Position numbers and translations under genes: made by a program
NCBI RefSeq assembly: GCF_007559025.1
Contig: NZ_CP041765.1
Coordinates: forward strand, 1,112,679-1,176,678
Length of the DNA: 64,000 nucleotides
DNA from: Tomitella fengzijianii
Lineage (GTDB): Bacteria; Actinomycetota; Actinomycetes; Mycobacteriales; Mycobacteriaceae
Reading direction: 5' to 3'
The notes under the pieces: model-generated
Databases searched by the model: none
Seen by the model: the letters and a program-made list of their open reading frames with translations, nothing else
Told to the model about the DNA's origin: nothing
In this document: one piece after another, positions 52,350-61,627 of the stretch
How positions within the stretch are numbered: position 1 is the stretch's first letter
How the letters are laid out: each line of letters begins with the position of its first letter

Positions 52350-53726
52350 ATGTCGATAGCGACGATCAATCCGACGACCGGCGAACTTGTCCGCAAGTTC
52401 GACGAGATGTCCGCCGACGAGGTCGAGCGGCGCATCGCCCTGGCGCACGATGCCTATCTTCGCCATCGCCTCACCGGATTCGACGAGCGTGCCCGCCTCA
52501 TGCGGGCGGCGGCGGACCTCATGGATTCGGACGCCGATGAGCTGTCCAAGACGATGACCGTGGAGATGGGCAAGACCCGCGAGTCGGCCCGCGGCGAGAT
52601 CGCCAAGTGCACGAGGACGATGCGGTACTACGCGGACAACGCCGGGAAGTTCCTCGCCGACGCGCCCCGCGACTCGGCGGCCGTCAAGGCGCAGGACGCC
52701 TACGTCAAATACCTGCCGATCGGCCCCGTACTCGCGGTGATGCCCTGGAACTTCCCGCTCTGGCAGGTCGTGCGCTTCGCGGCCCCGGCACTGATGGCCG
52801 GCAATGTGGGGCTGCTCAAGCACGCGTCCAACGTGCCGCAATGCGCGCAGTATCTCGGCGAGGTGTTCACGCGGGCGGGGTTCGAGGAGGGCTGTTTCCA
52901 GACTCTCCTGATCGGCGCCCGGCACGTCGAGGCCGTACTGCGCGATCCCCGGGTACAGGCCGCGACTCTCACCGGCTCGGAGCCGGCGGGCCGGTCGGTC
53001 GCGTCGATCGCCGGTGACGAGATCAAGCACACGGTGCTCGAGCTCGGCGGCAGCGACCCCTTCGTCGTCATGCCGTCCGCCGACATCGACCGCGCGGTGA
53101 AGACGGCGGTGTTCGCCCGTACTCAGAACAACGGCCAGTCCTGCATCGGCGCCAAGCGGTTCATCGTGCACGCGGACGTCTACGAGGAATTCAGTGCGAA
53201 GTTCGTCGCCGGCATGGACGCCCTGCGCGTGGGCGACCCGATGGAGGACGGCGTCGACGTCGGGCCGCTGGCCACCGAACAGGGGCGCAAGGACGTCGAG
53301 GCGCTGGTCGACCCGGCCCTGGCGGCGGGAGCGAAGGCGCTGTGCGGCGGCAAGCGGCTCGACGGTGCGGGATGGTTCTACCCGCCGACGGTCATCACGG
53401 ACATCACCGAAGACATGGACATCTACCGTCAGGAGGTGTTCGGTCCGGTCGCGTCGCTATACAAGGTGGCGGACATCGACGAGGCGGTCTCGCTGGCGAA
53501 CGTCGTCGATTTCGGGCTCGGCGCCGTCGCCTGGACCGAGGACGCCGACGAGCGCGCCCGGTTCATCCGTGACCTCGAGGCCGGTGCGGTGACCATCAAC
53601 GGCATGACGACGTCCTATCCGGAGCTGCCGTTCGGCGGAGTCAAACGCTCCGGGTACGGGCGCGAGCTCCACGCCGAGGGCATCCGGGAGTTCTGCAACG
53701 CCAAGACGGTGTGGGTGGGCGAATAG
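52350..53726 (+). CDS. gabD1: NADP-dependent succinate-semialdehyde dehydrogenase GabD1-like
   Basis: A 458-residue aldehyde dehydrogenase. It starts MSIATINPTTGELVRKF and has AVMPWNFPLWQVVRFAAPALMAGNVGLLKHASNVPQCA, the Glu in LELGGSDPF, the catalytic Cys in QNNGQSCIGAKRF, and PELPFGGVKRSGYGREL. It closely follows the mycobacterial GabD1 pattern (Rv0234c), which oxidises succinic semialdehyde to succinate and bypasses alpha-ketoglutarate dehydrogenase. GGGAGG precedes the ATG at 52350; an upstream frame extension is not credible. A hairpin terminator follows. Confidence 0.92.
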   Translation: MSIATINPTTGELVRKFDEMSADEVERRIALAHDAYLRHRLTGFDERARLMRAAADLMDSDADELSKTMTVEMGKTRESARGEIAKCTRTMRYYADNAGKFLADAPRDSAAVKAQDAYVKYLPIGPVLAVMPWNFPLWQVVRFAAPALMAGNVGLLKHASNVPQCAQYLGEVFTRAGFEEGCFQTLLIGARHVEAVLRDPRVQAATLTGSEPAGRSVASIAGDEIKHTVLELGGSDPFVVMPSADIDRAVKTAVFARTQNNGQSCIGAKRFIVHADVYEEFSAKFVAGMDALRVGDPMEDGVDVGPLATEQGRKDVEALVDPALAAGAKALCGGKRLDGAGWFYPPTVITDITEDMDIYRQEVFGPVASLYKVADIDEAVSLANVVDFGLGAVAWTEDADERARFIRDLEAGAVTINGMTTSYPELPFGGVKRSGYGRELHAEGIREFCNAKTVWVGE

Positions 53727-53753
53727 GACTCTCCACAGGTTCTCCGTACGGAC

Positions 53754-53787
53754 CGTTCCCGGCCGGGCTCACGACCGGCCGGGAACG
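53754..53787 (+). terminator. Terminator of gabD1
   Basis: A 13-bp perfect stem (CGTTCCCGGCCGG / CCGGCCGGGAACG) with an 8-nt loop, 28 bp past the stop. Confidence 0.75.
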
Positions 53788-53856
53788 ACGAACCGATGTG
53801 TCCGATGTGTGGGACCGCGGCTGAAAAGTGGGCCGGCACACTGTGGGATGCGCGAT

Positions 53857-55653
53857 ATGACGATCGGAACCGGGAATGCCGGCAACGCGATGAGCGGACC
53901 GGCGGAAGAGGACACGGCAGTGGACGCGAGCGGCGACGGCGAGTATGTGGCGCCGACGAGTGAGCCGGAGGACGTCGAGCGGCTGTTGCCGGAGGAGGCC
54001 GCAGCGCAGGGGCTGACTTTCGCAGACGTCCTGATGCGGCGCCGGGGCGACGACCATCCCGGCATGTTGTTCGAGGATTCGGCGTGGACGTGGGGGCAGG
54101 TGGTCCAGGAGTCGATCGACCGTGCCGTGGTGCTGCGCGGGCTGCGCAGCGAGGGCAAGCCCTTCCACGTGGGCGTGCTTCTCGAGAACGTGCCCGAGTA
54201 CATCTTCCTCATCGCCGCGGCAGGGTTGGCGGGAGCCACTCTGGTGGGCATCAACCCCACCCGTCGCGGCGCGGAGCTCGCGGCCGACATCCGCGGGGTG
54301 GACTGCGACCTGATTCTCACCGACTCGGTGCAGGGCGCGGTGCTCGACGGCCTGGACACCGGAGTCGCGGCCGACAGGATCATCGACGTGGACGGTGCGC
54401 GGTGGCGCGGACTGCTCGCCGAGGCCGCGGGTTCCGAGGTGCCGGACGTGCCCGAGGCGCACGACCCGTCTCGCATCCTGCTGCTCACGTTCACCTCGGG
54501 CTCGACGGGCGCTCCGAAGGCGGTCATCTGCAGCAGCGGCCGGCTGGCGGCGCTCGCGGCGATCAACCACCTGTCGTTCGTGCGTGACGACGTCACCTAC
54601 AACTCGATGCCGCTGTTCCACGGCAACGCGATCTTCTCCTGCTGGGCCCCGTCGGTGTACACGGGCGCGACGTTCAGCATGCGCCGCAAGTTCTCGGCGT
54701 CCGGCTTCCTGCCGGACGTGCGCAGGTTCGGGGCGACGTTCTTCAACTACGTCGGCCGGTCGCTGGCGTACATCCTCGCGGTGGAGGAGACGCCGGAGGA
54801 GGCGGACACCCGGCTGCGCACGGTGTTCGGCACCGAGGCGGCGCCGCACGACCGCGACGAGTTCGAACGGCGGTTCGGCGTCCGTCCCATCGAAAGCTAC
54901 GGCTCGTCTGAGGGCGGGTGCATCGTGAGCCAGACGCCCGATGCGCCGGCGCAATCGTTGGGTCGACCGCCCGTCTTCATGGATGTGCGGGTGCTCGATG
55001 ACGACGGGAACGAGTGCCCCCCGGCCGGGTTCGACGCGGACGGGAAGATCACCAACGCCGCCGCCGCGATCGGCGAACTGACCACGCTCAACGGTGCGGC
55101 GATGTTCGAGGGCTACTACAAGAACCCGGAGGCCACCGCGGACCGCATCGACGGCGAGGCCTACCGCACCGGCGACCTGGCCTACCGGGACGCCGACGGC
55201 TTCTTCTACTTCGCGGGCCGCAAGGGCGACTGGATGCGGGTGGACAGCGAGAACTTCTCGGCCGCGCCGGTGGAACGGATCCTGGCCCGGTTCCCGGGTG
55301 TGTCGCTGGTGGCCGTGTACCCGGTGCCGGACCCGCGCACGGGCGACCAGGTGATGGCCACATTCCAGATGCTCGGCGGCACCGCGTTCGACCCGGCGGA
55401 GTTCGGCCGGTTCCTGGCCGCTCAGCCGGATCTGGGCACCAAGTGGGCGCCGCGGTTCGTGCGCATCACCGACGGCATCCCGGTGACCGCCACCCGCAAG
55501 ATCGACAAGCCCACGTTGCGGCGTCAGTCGTGGGTGGACGCGCACACGGTGTACGTCGGCGACACCAAGTCGCTCGAGTACACCGCGCTCGACGGCCCTG
55601 TCCGCGAGGAACTACTCCTGGAGTACGCCAAGTACGATCGCTCGCCCGCATAG
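53857..55653 (+). CDS. FadD-type fatty-acyl-CoA / AMP-forming ligase
   Basis: A ~598-residue ANL-superfamily enzyme that activates carboxylic acids through acyl-AMP. The AMP-binding P-loop is LLTFTSGSTGAPKAVI, the adenine motif region is ESYGSSEGGCIV, the motor hinge is YRTGDLAYRDADGFFYFAGRKGDWMRVDSENFSAAPVERIL, and the catalytic Lys is in VTATRKIDKPTL. It resembles mycobacterial FadD proteins that use fatty or sterol-derived acids; the chain is unknown. The start is uncertain (GTG 53809, ATG 53848, 53857 or 53890); 53857 has GGGA about 9 nt upstream. Confidence 0.9.
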   Translation: MTIGTGNAGNAMSGPAEEDTAVDASGDGEYVAPTSEPEDVERLLPEEAAAQGLTFADVLMRRRGDDHPGMLFEDSAWTWGQVVQESIDRAVVLRGLRSEGKPFHVGVLLENVPEYIFLIAAAGLAGATLVGINPTRRGAELAADIRGVDCDLILTDSVQGAVLDGLDTGVAADRIIDVDGARWRGLLAEAAGSEVPDVPEAHDPSRILLLTFTSGSTGAPKAVICSSGRLAALAAINHLSFVRDDVTYNSMPLFHGNAIFSCWAPSVYTGATFSMRRKFSASGFLPDVRRFGATFFNYVGRSLAYILAVEETPEEADTRLRTVFGTEAAPHDRDEFERRFGVRPIESYGSSEGGCIVSQTPDAPAQSLGRPPVFMDVRVLDDDGNECPPAGFDADGKITNAAAAIGELTTLNGAAMFEGYYKNPEATADRIDGEAYRTGDLAYRDADGFFYFAGRKGDWMRVDSENFSAAPVERILARFPGVSLVAVYPVPDPRTGDQVMATFQMLGGTAFDPAEFGRFLAAQPDLGTKWAPRFVRITDGIPVTATRKIDKPTLRRQSWVDAHTVYVGDTKSLEYTALDGPVREELLLEYAKYDRSPA

Positions 55654-55672
55654 CAGGCGGACGACAGCCGAC

Positions 55673-55705
55673 GGCGGCCCCGGAGGCGCGTCCTCCGGGG
55701 CCGCC
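55673..55705. terminator. Bidirectional terminator between fadD and the Clp ATPase gene
   Basis: A 14-bp perfect stem (GGCGGCCCCGGAGG / CCTCCGGGGCCGCC) with a 5-nt loop between the two convergent genes. Confidence 0.8.
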
Positions 55706-55728
55706 ATCTCTGTGACGCGGGCCCTCCG

Positions 55729-58293
55729 TCAGCCGGCCGCGAGCATCAACTCGTCGCCGTCGACCGTGACCTCGATGGTGTCGCCGCTGTGCACGCGGTC
55801 GTCCAGCAGCAGGTCGGCGACCCGGTCGTCGATCTCGCGCTGAATGGTGCGCCGCAACGGCCGCGCACCGTACTCGGGCTGGTGGCCGCGCTCGGCCAGC
55901 CAGCTCACCACGTCGTCGGAGAAGCTGATCCCGATCTCGCGCGTGGCGAGCCGGGCGCGGCTGTCCTCGAGCAGCTTGTCGGTGATCACGTGCAGCTGTT
56001 CGGCGGCGAGCTTCTGGAACACCACCACCTCGTCGATCCGGTTGAGGAACTCGGGCCGGAACGACTCCCGGAGTCGACCCAGCACGCGGTCACGCGCCTG
56101 CTTCTCCGAGCCGTCGCCGTCGAGCGTGCCGAATCCGATCCCGCCGGATCGCGACGAGATGAACTCGGAGCCCAGGTTGCTCGTCATGATCAGCACGGTG
56201 TTGGTGAAGTCGACCGTGCGTCCCTGGCCGTCGGTGAGGCGGCCGTCGTCGAGCACCTGCAGCAGCACGTTGAACACGTCCGGGTGCGCCTTCTCGATCT
56301 CGTCGAGCAGGATCACCGAGTACGGGTTCCGCCGCACCTTCTCGGTGAGCTGACCGGCCTCGCCGTATCCGACGTAGCCCGGGGGAGAGCCCACGAGACG
56401 GCTGGCCGTGTGCCGCTCGCCGAACTCGCTCATGTCCAGCCGGATCATCCGGTCGGCATCGCCGAACAGGCTCTGCGCGAGCGTCTTCGCCAGCTCGGTC
56501 TTGCCCACGCCCGTCGGCCCCAGGAACAGGAAGCTCCCGACGGGCCGGTTCGGGTCGGACATGCCCGCCCTGCTGCGGCGCACCGCCCGGGCGATCGCGT
56601 GCACGGCGTCGTCCTGCCCGATGACCCGCGCGTGCAACTCGTCCTCGAGCCGTACCAGCCGGTCGCGTTCGCGCTCGGTCATGCGATCGGCCGGGATGCC
56701 CGTGGCACGCGCGATGATGCCTGCGATGTCCTCCTCCGTCACGGTCCGGTCGGCGTCGCCGGAGTCTGCGGCGACACGGTCCGCGTTCGCCGTATCGCCC
56801 TCCGGGCCCGCAGGCTTCTCGGCCTGGGCCGCGGCGACCCGCTTCTCGAGCGCGGCGATCCTGTCGCGCAGAGCCCCCGCCGTCTCGTAGTCCTCCGCGG
56901 TGACGGCGTCGTCCTTCTGGGCGGTCAGACGTGCGACCTCGCGGTGCAGAGCGTCGGTGTCGACGGTCGAGAGCCGCTTGCGCGCGCCCGCCTGGTCGAT
57001 CAGGTCGATCGCCTTGTCCGGCAGCAGTCTGTCGGTGATGTACCGCTTCGACAGCTCGACCGCCGCGCGGACCGCCTCCCGGGTGTAGGTGACCCCGTGG
57101 TGCTTCTCGTAAGCGGGACGCAGCCCTTCGAGGATCCGCACGGCGTCCTCCACGGCGGGTTCGGCCACCGTCACCGGCTGGAACCGCCGCTCCAAGGCGG
57201 GGTCCTTCTCGATGTTCCTGCGGTACTCGTCGAGCGTCGTCGCGCCGATCATGTGGAGGTCGCCGCGTGCCAGCTTGGGCTTGAGGATGTTGCCCGCGTC
57301 CATGGCGCCCTCGGACCCGCCGGCGCCCACGATGGTGTGGAGCTCGTCGACGAACACGATGGTCTCGCCCTCGGCCGCGGAGATCTCGTCGAGCAGCTTC
57401 GTCAGCCGCTCCTCGAAATCGCCCCGGTAGCGGGTGCCGGAGAGCATCCCGGCCAGGTCCAGCGCCACGACCCGGCGTCCGAGCAGCAGCTCGGGAACGT
57501 CGCCGTCGCTGATCCGCTGCGCCAGGCCTTCGACGATCGCGGTCTTGCCGACGCCGGCCTCGCCGATCAGCACCGGATTGTTCTTGGTGCGGCGCAACAG
57601 GATCTCCACCACCTGCTCGATCTCGTCGCCGCGGCCGATGACGGGGTCGAAGCCTCCGTCGCGGGCGCGGGCGGTGAGGTCGTCGCCGTACTTCGCCAGC
57701 ATCGAATCGGATTCGCCGCCGGAACCCGCGCCCGGGCCGCCGTCGTTCGGGCCCTGCCCCTGTGCCGCGGCGATGAGCCGGTCCGGCGTGGCGCCCGATT
57801 CGTTCAGCTGCCGGCCTGCCGGAAGGTCGGGGGTCATGGCGAGGGCGAGCAGGACGTGTTCGGGCGCGATGCGCTGGGCGCCTGTCGCCCTGGCCAGCTC
57901 GAGCGACTCGCTGAGGATGCGGCTGCCCTCGAACCCCAGGGACGGGGCGTCGGACAGCGCGACGTGCCCGGATGCCGACCCGGCGTCGGTGCCGCCCCTG
58001 TCGGGGCGGATTGCGTCGGGGTCGAGGCCCGCGGCCTGCAGCAGGTCCGCGACACGTTCGTGCTGCGCGAAGGCGTGCAGGATGCGCAGCGAGCCGACGA
58101 CCGATTCGCCGTGGCGCTGCGCCTCGGCGAACGCCTCCGCGACGATCTTCTGGGTCTCCTCGTCGGCGACGGCGCCCAGTTCGATGCGCCGCCGGCCGCC
58201 GGGGTTGCCGGAGAACGGGTTGCCTTGGCCGAATCCGCCCGGAGTACCGGAGCCACCGCGGCCGAACGAGCCCGGCCCGTAGAACACTGCCAT
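55729..58293 (-). CDS. ClpC-like AAA+ unfoldase (Clp ATPase, class I)
   Basis: An 854-residue protein with two AAA+ modules. After a Gly-rich N-terminal tail (3-33) come a Clp_N repeat domain (~40-175), D1 with Walker [10 protein letters not shown] and Walker [10 protein letters not shown], a short linker with a UVR-like motif ([24 protein letters not shown]), and D2 with [23 protein letters not shown] and the Clp_D2 small domain. The linker is too short for a ClpB M-domain, and an IGF tripeptide (GGIGFG) in D2 is in the right place to dock ClpP. That argues for ClpC over ClpB. The ATG at 58293 has AGGAGG. A HAIR-like operator overlaps the promoter. Confidence 0.9.
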   Translation of the reverse strand: MAVFYGPGSFGRGGSGTPGGFGQGNPFSGNPGGRRRIELGAVADEETQKIVAEAFAEAQRHGESVVGSLRILHAFAQHERVADLLQAAGLDPDAIRPDRGGTDAGSASGHVALSDAPSLGFEGSRILSESLELARATGAQRIAPEHVLLALAMTPDLPAGRQLNESGATPDRLIAAAQGQGPNDGGPGAGSGGESDSMLAKYGDDLTARARDGGFDPVIGRGDEIEQVVEILLRRTKNNPVLIGEAGVGKTAIVEGLAQRISDGDVPELLLGRRVVALDLAGMLSGTRYRGDFEERLTKLLDEISAAEGETIVFVDELHTIVGAGGSEGAMDAGNILKPKLARGDLHMIGATTLDEYRRNIEKDPALERRFQPVTVAEPAVEDAVRILEGLRPAYEKHHGVTYTREAVRAAVELSKRYITDRLLPDKAIDLIDQAGARKRLSTVDTDALHREVARLTAQKDDAVTAEDYETAGALRDRIAALEKRVAAAQAEKPAGPEGDTANADRVAADSGDADRTVTEEDIAGIIARATGIPADRMTERERDRLVRLEDELHARVIGQDDAVHAIARAVRRSRAGMSDPNRPVGSFLFLGPTGVGKTELAKTLAQSLFGDADRMIRLDMSEFGERHTASRLVGSPPGYVGYGEAGQLTEKVRRNPYSVILLDEIEKAHPDVFNVLLQVLDDGRLTDGQGRTVDFTNTVLIMTSNLGSEFISSRSGGIGFGTLDGDGSEKQARDRVLGRLRESFRPEFLNRIDEVVVFQKLAAEQLHVITDKLLEDSRARLATREIGISFSDDVVSWLAERGHQPEYGARPLRRTIQREIDDRVADLLLDDRVHSGDTIEVTVDGDELMLAAG

Positions 58294-58308
58294 GAACAGC
58301 CTCCTGTA

Positions 58309-58329
58309 TGTGAGTGATTCTGACTCAAC
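58309..58329 (-). promoter_or_regulatory. HAIR-type (HspR) operator upstream of the Clp gene
   Basis: TGTGAGT-N7-ACTCAAC matches the HspR inverted repeat CTTGAGT-N7-ACTCAAG at 11 of 14 positions, with the exact 7-bp spacer. It lies 16-36 bp upstream of the start codon and overlaps a TTGTTA-N17-CACATA promoter-like pair. Heat-shock induction by HspR release is expected. Confidence 0.65.
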
Positions 58330-58453
58330 TAACAAGGAGGTCGGTGTTCGTATTCCTGCCGGTTCGCCCAAGGTTGAGCGTTGCAGGGTTAATCCTGTGG
58401 ACGGTGGGCCGTGTGGTCGGCGAGACTCGTGGACAAGTATCGTGTCGGATCGA

Positions 58454-58526
58454 GCCCCTTTAGCTCAGTTGGTAGAGCTACGGACTTTTAATCCGCAGGT
58501 CGTCGGTTCGAGCCCGACAGGGGGCA
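58454..58526 (+). tRNA. tRNA-Lys (anticodon TTT)
   Basis: A 73-nt cloverleaf. Acceptor GCCCCTT/AGGGGGC (with a G-T pair), D-arm AGCTCAGTTGGTAGAGC, anticodon loop CTTTTAA, T-arm GTCGGTTCGAGCCCGAC. It is the first of four tRNA genes over 630 bp on one strand. Confidence 0.95.
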
Positions 58527-58690
58527 CTCCGGTGGCTTCCATCGCTGGTGGGCATGACTGTTCCGACGTCGACCGCGGGGTGGCCTTCCCGGACCGTGCG
58601 GCCGATTTGGCGGACGGGGATCGCATGTCATATGCTTTCCTCGCTCCCAACGGAAAGCCGTTGAGGGTACTTGCCGAGCCTGCTCGGCGA

Positions 58691-58763
58691 GCCCCCTTCG
58701 TCTAGCGGCCTAGGACACCGCCCTTTCAAGGCGGCGGCGCGGGTTCGAATCCCGTAGGGGGTA
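58691..58763 (+). tRNA. tRNA-Glu (anticodon TTC)
   Basis: A 73-nt cloverleaf. Acceptor GCCCCCT/AGGGGGT, anticodon stem CCGCC/GGCGG around CTTTCAA, T-arm GCGGGTTCGAATCCCGT. Confidence 0.95.
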
Positions 58764-58906
58764 CGTTCCACCGGAGTGTGCCTTCGCGTGCGAGCAGTAG
58801 CGTGATCGTCCGCGATCACCACTGCGAACCAGGCGATTCGGTTCCGGCGGCGGGACATGGTAGAAATTACTACCGGAAGCGCGAGTTTCCCGGTGGTACA
58901 CAGCAA

Positions 58907-58980
58907 GGCCCTGTGGCGCAGTTGGTTAGCGCGCCGCCCTGTCACGGCGGAGGTCGCGGGTTCGAGTCCCGTCAGGGTCG
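58907..58980 (+). tRNA. tRNA-Asp (anticodon GTC)
   Basis: A 74-nt cloverleaf. Acceptor GGCCCTG/CAGGGTC, anticodon stem CCGCC/GGCGG around CTGTCAC, T-arm GCGGGTTCGAGTCCCGT. Confidence 0.95.
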
Positions 58981-59012
58981 CAAAAGGTTTCGGTGGTAAG
59001 CCGAGACCTTCC

Positions 59013-59086
59013 GGCCAGGTAGCTCAGTTGGTACGAGCGTCCGCCTGAAAAGCGGAAGGTCGCCGGTTCGACCCCGGCCCTGGCCA
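59013..59086 (+). tRNA. tRNA-Phe (anticodon GAA)
   Basis: A 74-nt cloverleaf. Acceptor GGCCAGG/CCTGGCC, anticodon stem TCCGC/GCGGA around CTGAAAA, T-arm GCCGGTTCGACCCCGGC. It is the last of the cluster. Confidence 0.95.
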
Positions 59087-59100
59087 CAACAGTATTCACA

Positions 59101-59137
59101 CGGAAACCCCGGTAGCCCTTCGGCGCCGGGGTTTCCG
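59101..59137 (+). terminator. Terminator of the tRNA cluster
   Basis: A 12-bp perfect stem (CGGAAACCCCGG / CCGGGGTTTCCG) with a 13-nt loop, 14 bp after tRNA-Phe. Confidence 0.75.
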
Positions 59138-59316
59138 TGTTCTACGGCGGCGCGTGCTCCGCCGGAAGGGGTGAGGCGGGGAGTGCGACGCCGACACCGC
59201 CGGATAACCTGACCGAACGGCGGCCACCGCCCGCCCCGCAGGGATCGGCACCGAAGGCGGTCAGGTCGCCGCTGCACCACAGCCGTCCCTGCCGCCCCGC
59301 CACGAGGAGTGAATCC

Positions 59317-60144
59317 GTGCCGCAGCCCACCCACCCGCTCGACGCCTCGCTGGAACTGACGCAGGGAGACGACGGGAGCGTCACGGGAGCCACCACGGCG
59401 GCGTACGCGAACATGGTGGGACCGTTCGGCGGCAACACGGCCGCGGTGCTCCTGCACGCGGCACAGGAGCATCCGGAGCGCCTGGGGGAGCCCGTGGCAC
59501 TGACGGTGAACTTCGCCGGGCCCGTCGCGGACGGCGACTTCACCGTCACCGCCCGGCCCATGCGCACCAACCGATCCACGCAGCACTGGTCGATCGAGCT
59601 CAGCCAGGACGGCGTCGTCGCCACCACCGCCACCGCGGTCTTCGCGGTGCGCCGGGACACGTGGGCCGCCGACGAGGCGGTGATGCCGCGGGTTCCCGCA
59701 GCAAACGAGGTGCCGGCGACGGCGATGCCGCCGTTCATCAAGTGGGCGGACAACTACGAGTTCCGCTGGGTCGTCGGCGGCATCCCCCAGCCGCCCGCGG
59801 ACGGCGAGGCCCCTGTCGAGAGCGACGATTCGACCACCACGATGTGGGTGCGCGACATGCCGCCGCGCCCCCTCGACTTCGCGGCGCTCACCGGCATCTG
59901 CGACAGCTTCTATCCACGCGCGTTCCTGCGTCGCGGCACCGCGCTGCCGGCCGGGACGGTCACCTTCACGGTGTACTTCCACGCGGACGCCGAGGCCCTG
60001 GCAGGCCAGGGCAGCGAGCCGGTGCTCGGCACGGCCCGGGCGAAGGCGTTCGGCAAGGGCTACTTCGACCAGGTGGCGGAGATCTGGGGTGCGGACGGCC
60101 GGCTGCTGGCGACCTCGCACCAGCTCGTCTACTTCAAGGCCTGA
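59317..60144 (+). CDS. Acyl-CoA thioesterase (double hotdog, TesB-like)
   Basis: A 275-residue thioesterase-family protein of two fused hotdog domains, hydrolysing acyl-CoA to free acid. The N-terminal domain has GATTAAYANMVGPFGGNTAAVLLHAA and TVNFAGPVADGDFTV. The C-terminal domain has TMWVRDMPPRPLDFAALTGICDSFYPRAF and TVTFTVYFHADAEALAGQG. The GTG at 59317 has GAGGAG 8 nt upstream. The substrate is not determinable. It is convergent with the ehu operon. Confidence 0.85.
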   Translation: MPQPTHPLDASLELTQGDDGSVTGATTAAYANMVGPFGGNTAAVLLHAAQEHPERLGEPVALTVNFAGPVADGDFTVTARPMRTNRSTQHWSIELSQDGVVATTATAVFAVRRDTWAADEAVMPRVPAANEVPATAMPPFIKWADNYEFRWVVGGIPQPPADGEAPVESDDSTTTMWVRDMPPRPLDFAALTGICDSFYPRAFLRRGTALPAGTVTFTVYFHADAEALAGQGSEPVLGTARAKAFGKGYFDQVAEIWGADGRLLATSHQLVYFKA

Positions 60145-60180
60145 CCCGCCGGGACCCGGCCGCGGCGGGACCCGGCGGGT
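60144..60180. terminator. Hairpin between the thioesterase and ehuA
   Basis: A 10-bp stem (ACCCGCCGGG / CCCGGCGGGT) with a 17-nt GC-rich loop immediately after the thioesterase stop; it faces the convergent ehuA stop. Confidence 0.55.
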
Positions 60181-60189
60181 TCCGGAGGA

Positions 60190-60993
60190 TCAATCACCCA
60201 GCACGGCGTGCAGGAACTTGCGGGTGCGCTCCTCGTCGGGTTCGCCGAAGATCTTCTCCGGCGTCCCCTCCTCGACGATCCGGCCGCCGTCGAACATCAG
60301 CACGCGGTTGGACACGTCCCGCGCGAACCGCATCTCATGCGTGACGATGAGCATCGTGATATCGGTGGTGCGGGCGATCTCGCGCAGCACGTCGAGCACG
60401 TCGGAGACGGTCTCCGGGTCCAGCGCCGAGGTCACCTCGTCGAGCAGCAGGATCTCCGGCTCCATGGCCAGTGCGCGGGCGATGGCCACGCGCTGCTGCT
60501 GACCGCCGGAAAGCTTCGACGGGTGCTGCTCGGCCTTGTCCGCCAGCCCCACCATCTCGAGCAGTTCCATCGCCCTCGTGCGGGCGTCCTGCTTGGAGTG
60601 CCCGAGCACGCGGATCGGCGCCTCGGTGATGTTGTCGATCACCTTCATGTTGGGAAACAGATTGAAGTGCTGGAACACCATGCCGATGGTCCGTCTGCGG
60701 CGACGCAGGTACTTCTCCGGTGCGGGGATCAACTTTCCGCGGCGGCGGATGTGGCTCAACGGCTCGTCGCCCACCCAGATGACGCCGTCGGTGACCTTTT
60801 CGAGCGTCATCAGCAGCCGCAGGATCGTCGTCTTGCCCGAGCCCGAAGGGCCGATGAGGGTGACGCGGTCGCCGCGGCGCACCGAGAAGTCCAGGTGGTC
60901 GAGCACAGTGTTGTCACCGAACTTCTTGACCACCTTCTCGAAGCGGATCATCGGCTGATCCTGCGTGGTGGTCGCGGTGTCAGCTGCGGGCAA
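60190..60993 (-). CDS. ehuA: Amino-acid/ectoine-type ABC transporter ATPase (EhuA-like)
   Basis: A 267-residue polar-amino-acid-family ABC ATPase, last gene of a four-gene importer operon. Walker A is GPSGSGKTT, the Q-loop is MVFQHFNLFPNM, the signature is [14 protein letters not shown], Walker B is ILLLDEVTSALDP and the switch His is in VTHEMRFA. The insert LSHIRRRGKLIPAPEKYLRRRRRTI before the Q-loop is seen in ectoine/hydroxyectoine (Ehu) ATPases. It overlaps ehuD by 14 bp; an internal ATG at 60951 (MIRFEK) could be the true start. Confidence 0.87.
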   Translation of the reverse strand: MPAADTATTTQDQPMIRFEKVVKKFGDNTVLDHLDFSVRRGDRVTLIGPSGSGKTTILRLLMTLEKVTDGVIWVGDEPLSHIRRRGKLIPAPEKYLRRRRRTIGMVFQHFNLFPNMKVIDNITEAPIRVLGHSKQDARTRAMELLEMVGLADKAEQHPSKLSGGQQQRVAIARALAMEPEILLLDEVTSALDPETVSDVLDVLREIARTTDITMLIVTHEMRFARDVSNRVLMFDGGRIVEEGTPEKIFGEPDEERTRKFLHAVLGD

Positions 60994-61627
60994 GGCGTGC
61001 CTCCAGACGGCGGATGAGCAGGGACGTCGGGTAGCTGGCCACCAGGAAGATCAGGCCCGCCATCGTGAGCGCCTCCATGTAGCGGAAGTGGTCGCCGCCG
61101 TAGACCTGCGCCACGCGGACCATCTCCGTGACGGTGATCACCGAAAGGAACGGCGTGTCCTTGAACATGGCGACGATGTTGTTGCCCAGTGCGGGCACCA
61201 CGCGGCGGAGTGCCTGCGGCAGGATCACCGCGATCCAGGTCCTGTGGCGGGGCAGCGACAGCGCGGTGCAGGCCTCCCACTGGGGCTTGGGCACGGCATC
61301 GATGCCGGCGCGGAAGGCCTCCGACTGGTAGGTGGCGTAATGGACGCCGATGACGGCGATGCCGATGTAGAGCGGTTTGACGGTGGGCATGGCCACGTAG
61401 ACGGCGGTGAGCTGCACCACCAGCGGCGTGGAGCGGATGAAGGTGAACACGAAGCTCAGCGGCCACGTGACGGGTTTGAACCCGGTCTGCTGGATCACGG
61501 CGACTACGAGCCCCGCGACGACGGCGATGGCCGAGCCGATCACGGTGACCAGCAGCGTGGTCTTGAAACCCTCGAGGAGTACCGGCAGTACGTCCCAGGT
61601 GGTTTCCCAGCTCCAGTCGACGCTCAT
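60980..61627 (-). CDS. ehuD: Ectoine-type ABC transporter permease (EhuD-like)
   Basis: A 215-residue HisM-type permease with about five transmembrane helices and the EAA loop WEACTALSLPRHRTWIAVILPQALRRVVPALGNNIVAMFKDTPF. The ATG overlaps the ehuC stop by 4 bp, so the two permeases are made in equal amounts. Confidence 0.88.
   Translation of the reverse strand: MSVDWSWETTWDVLPVLLEGFKTTLLVTVIGSAIAVVAGLVVAVIQQTGFKPVTWPLSFVFTFIRSTPLVVQLTAVYVAMPTVKPLYIGIAVIGVHYATYQSEAFRAGIDAVPKPQWEACTALSLPRHRTWIAVILPQALRRVVPALGNNIVAMFKDTPFLSVITVTEMVRVAQVYGGDHFRYMEALTMAGLIFLVASYPTSLLIRRLEARLARS

Noticed and set aside
55729-58293. Calling the Clp gene clpB because of the HspR-type operator
   Set aside because: The D1-D2 linker is too short for an M-domain, and UVR-like and IGF motifs are present.
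55789-58317. An 842-codon plus-strand frame over the Clp ATPase gene
   Set aside because: Shadow frame; the minus strand encodes the AAA+ protein with all motifs.
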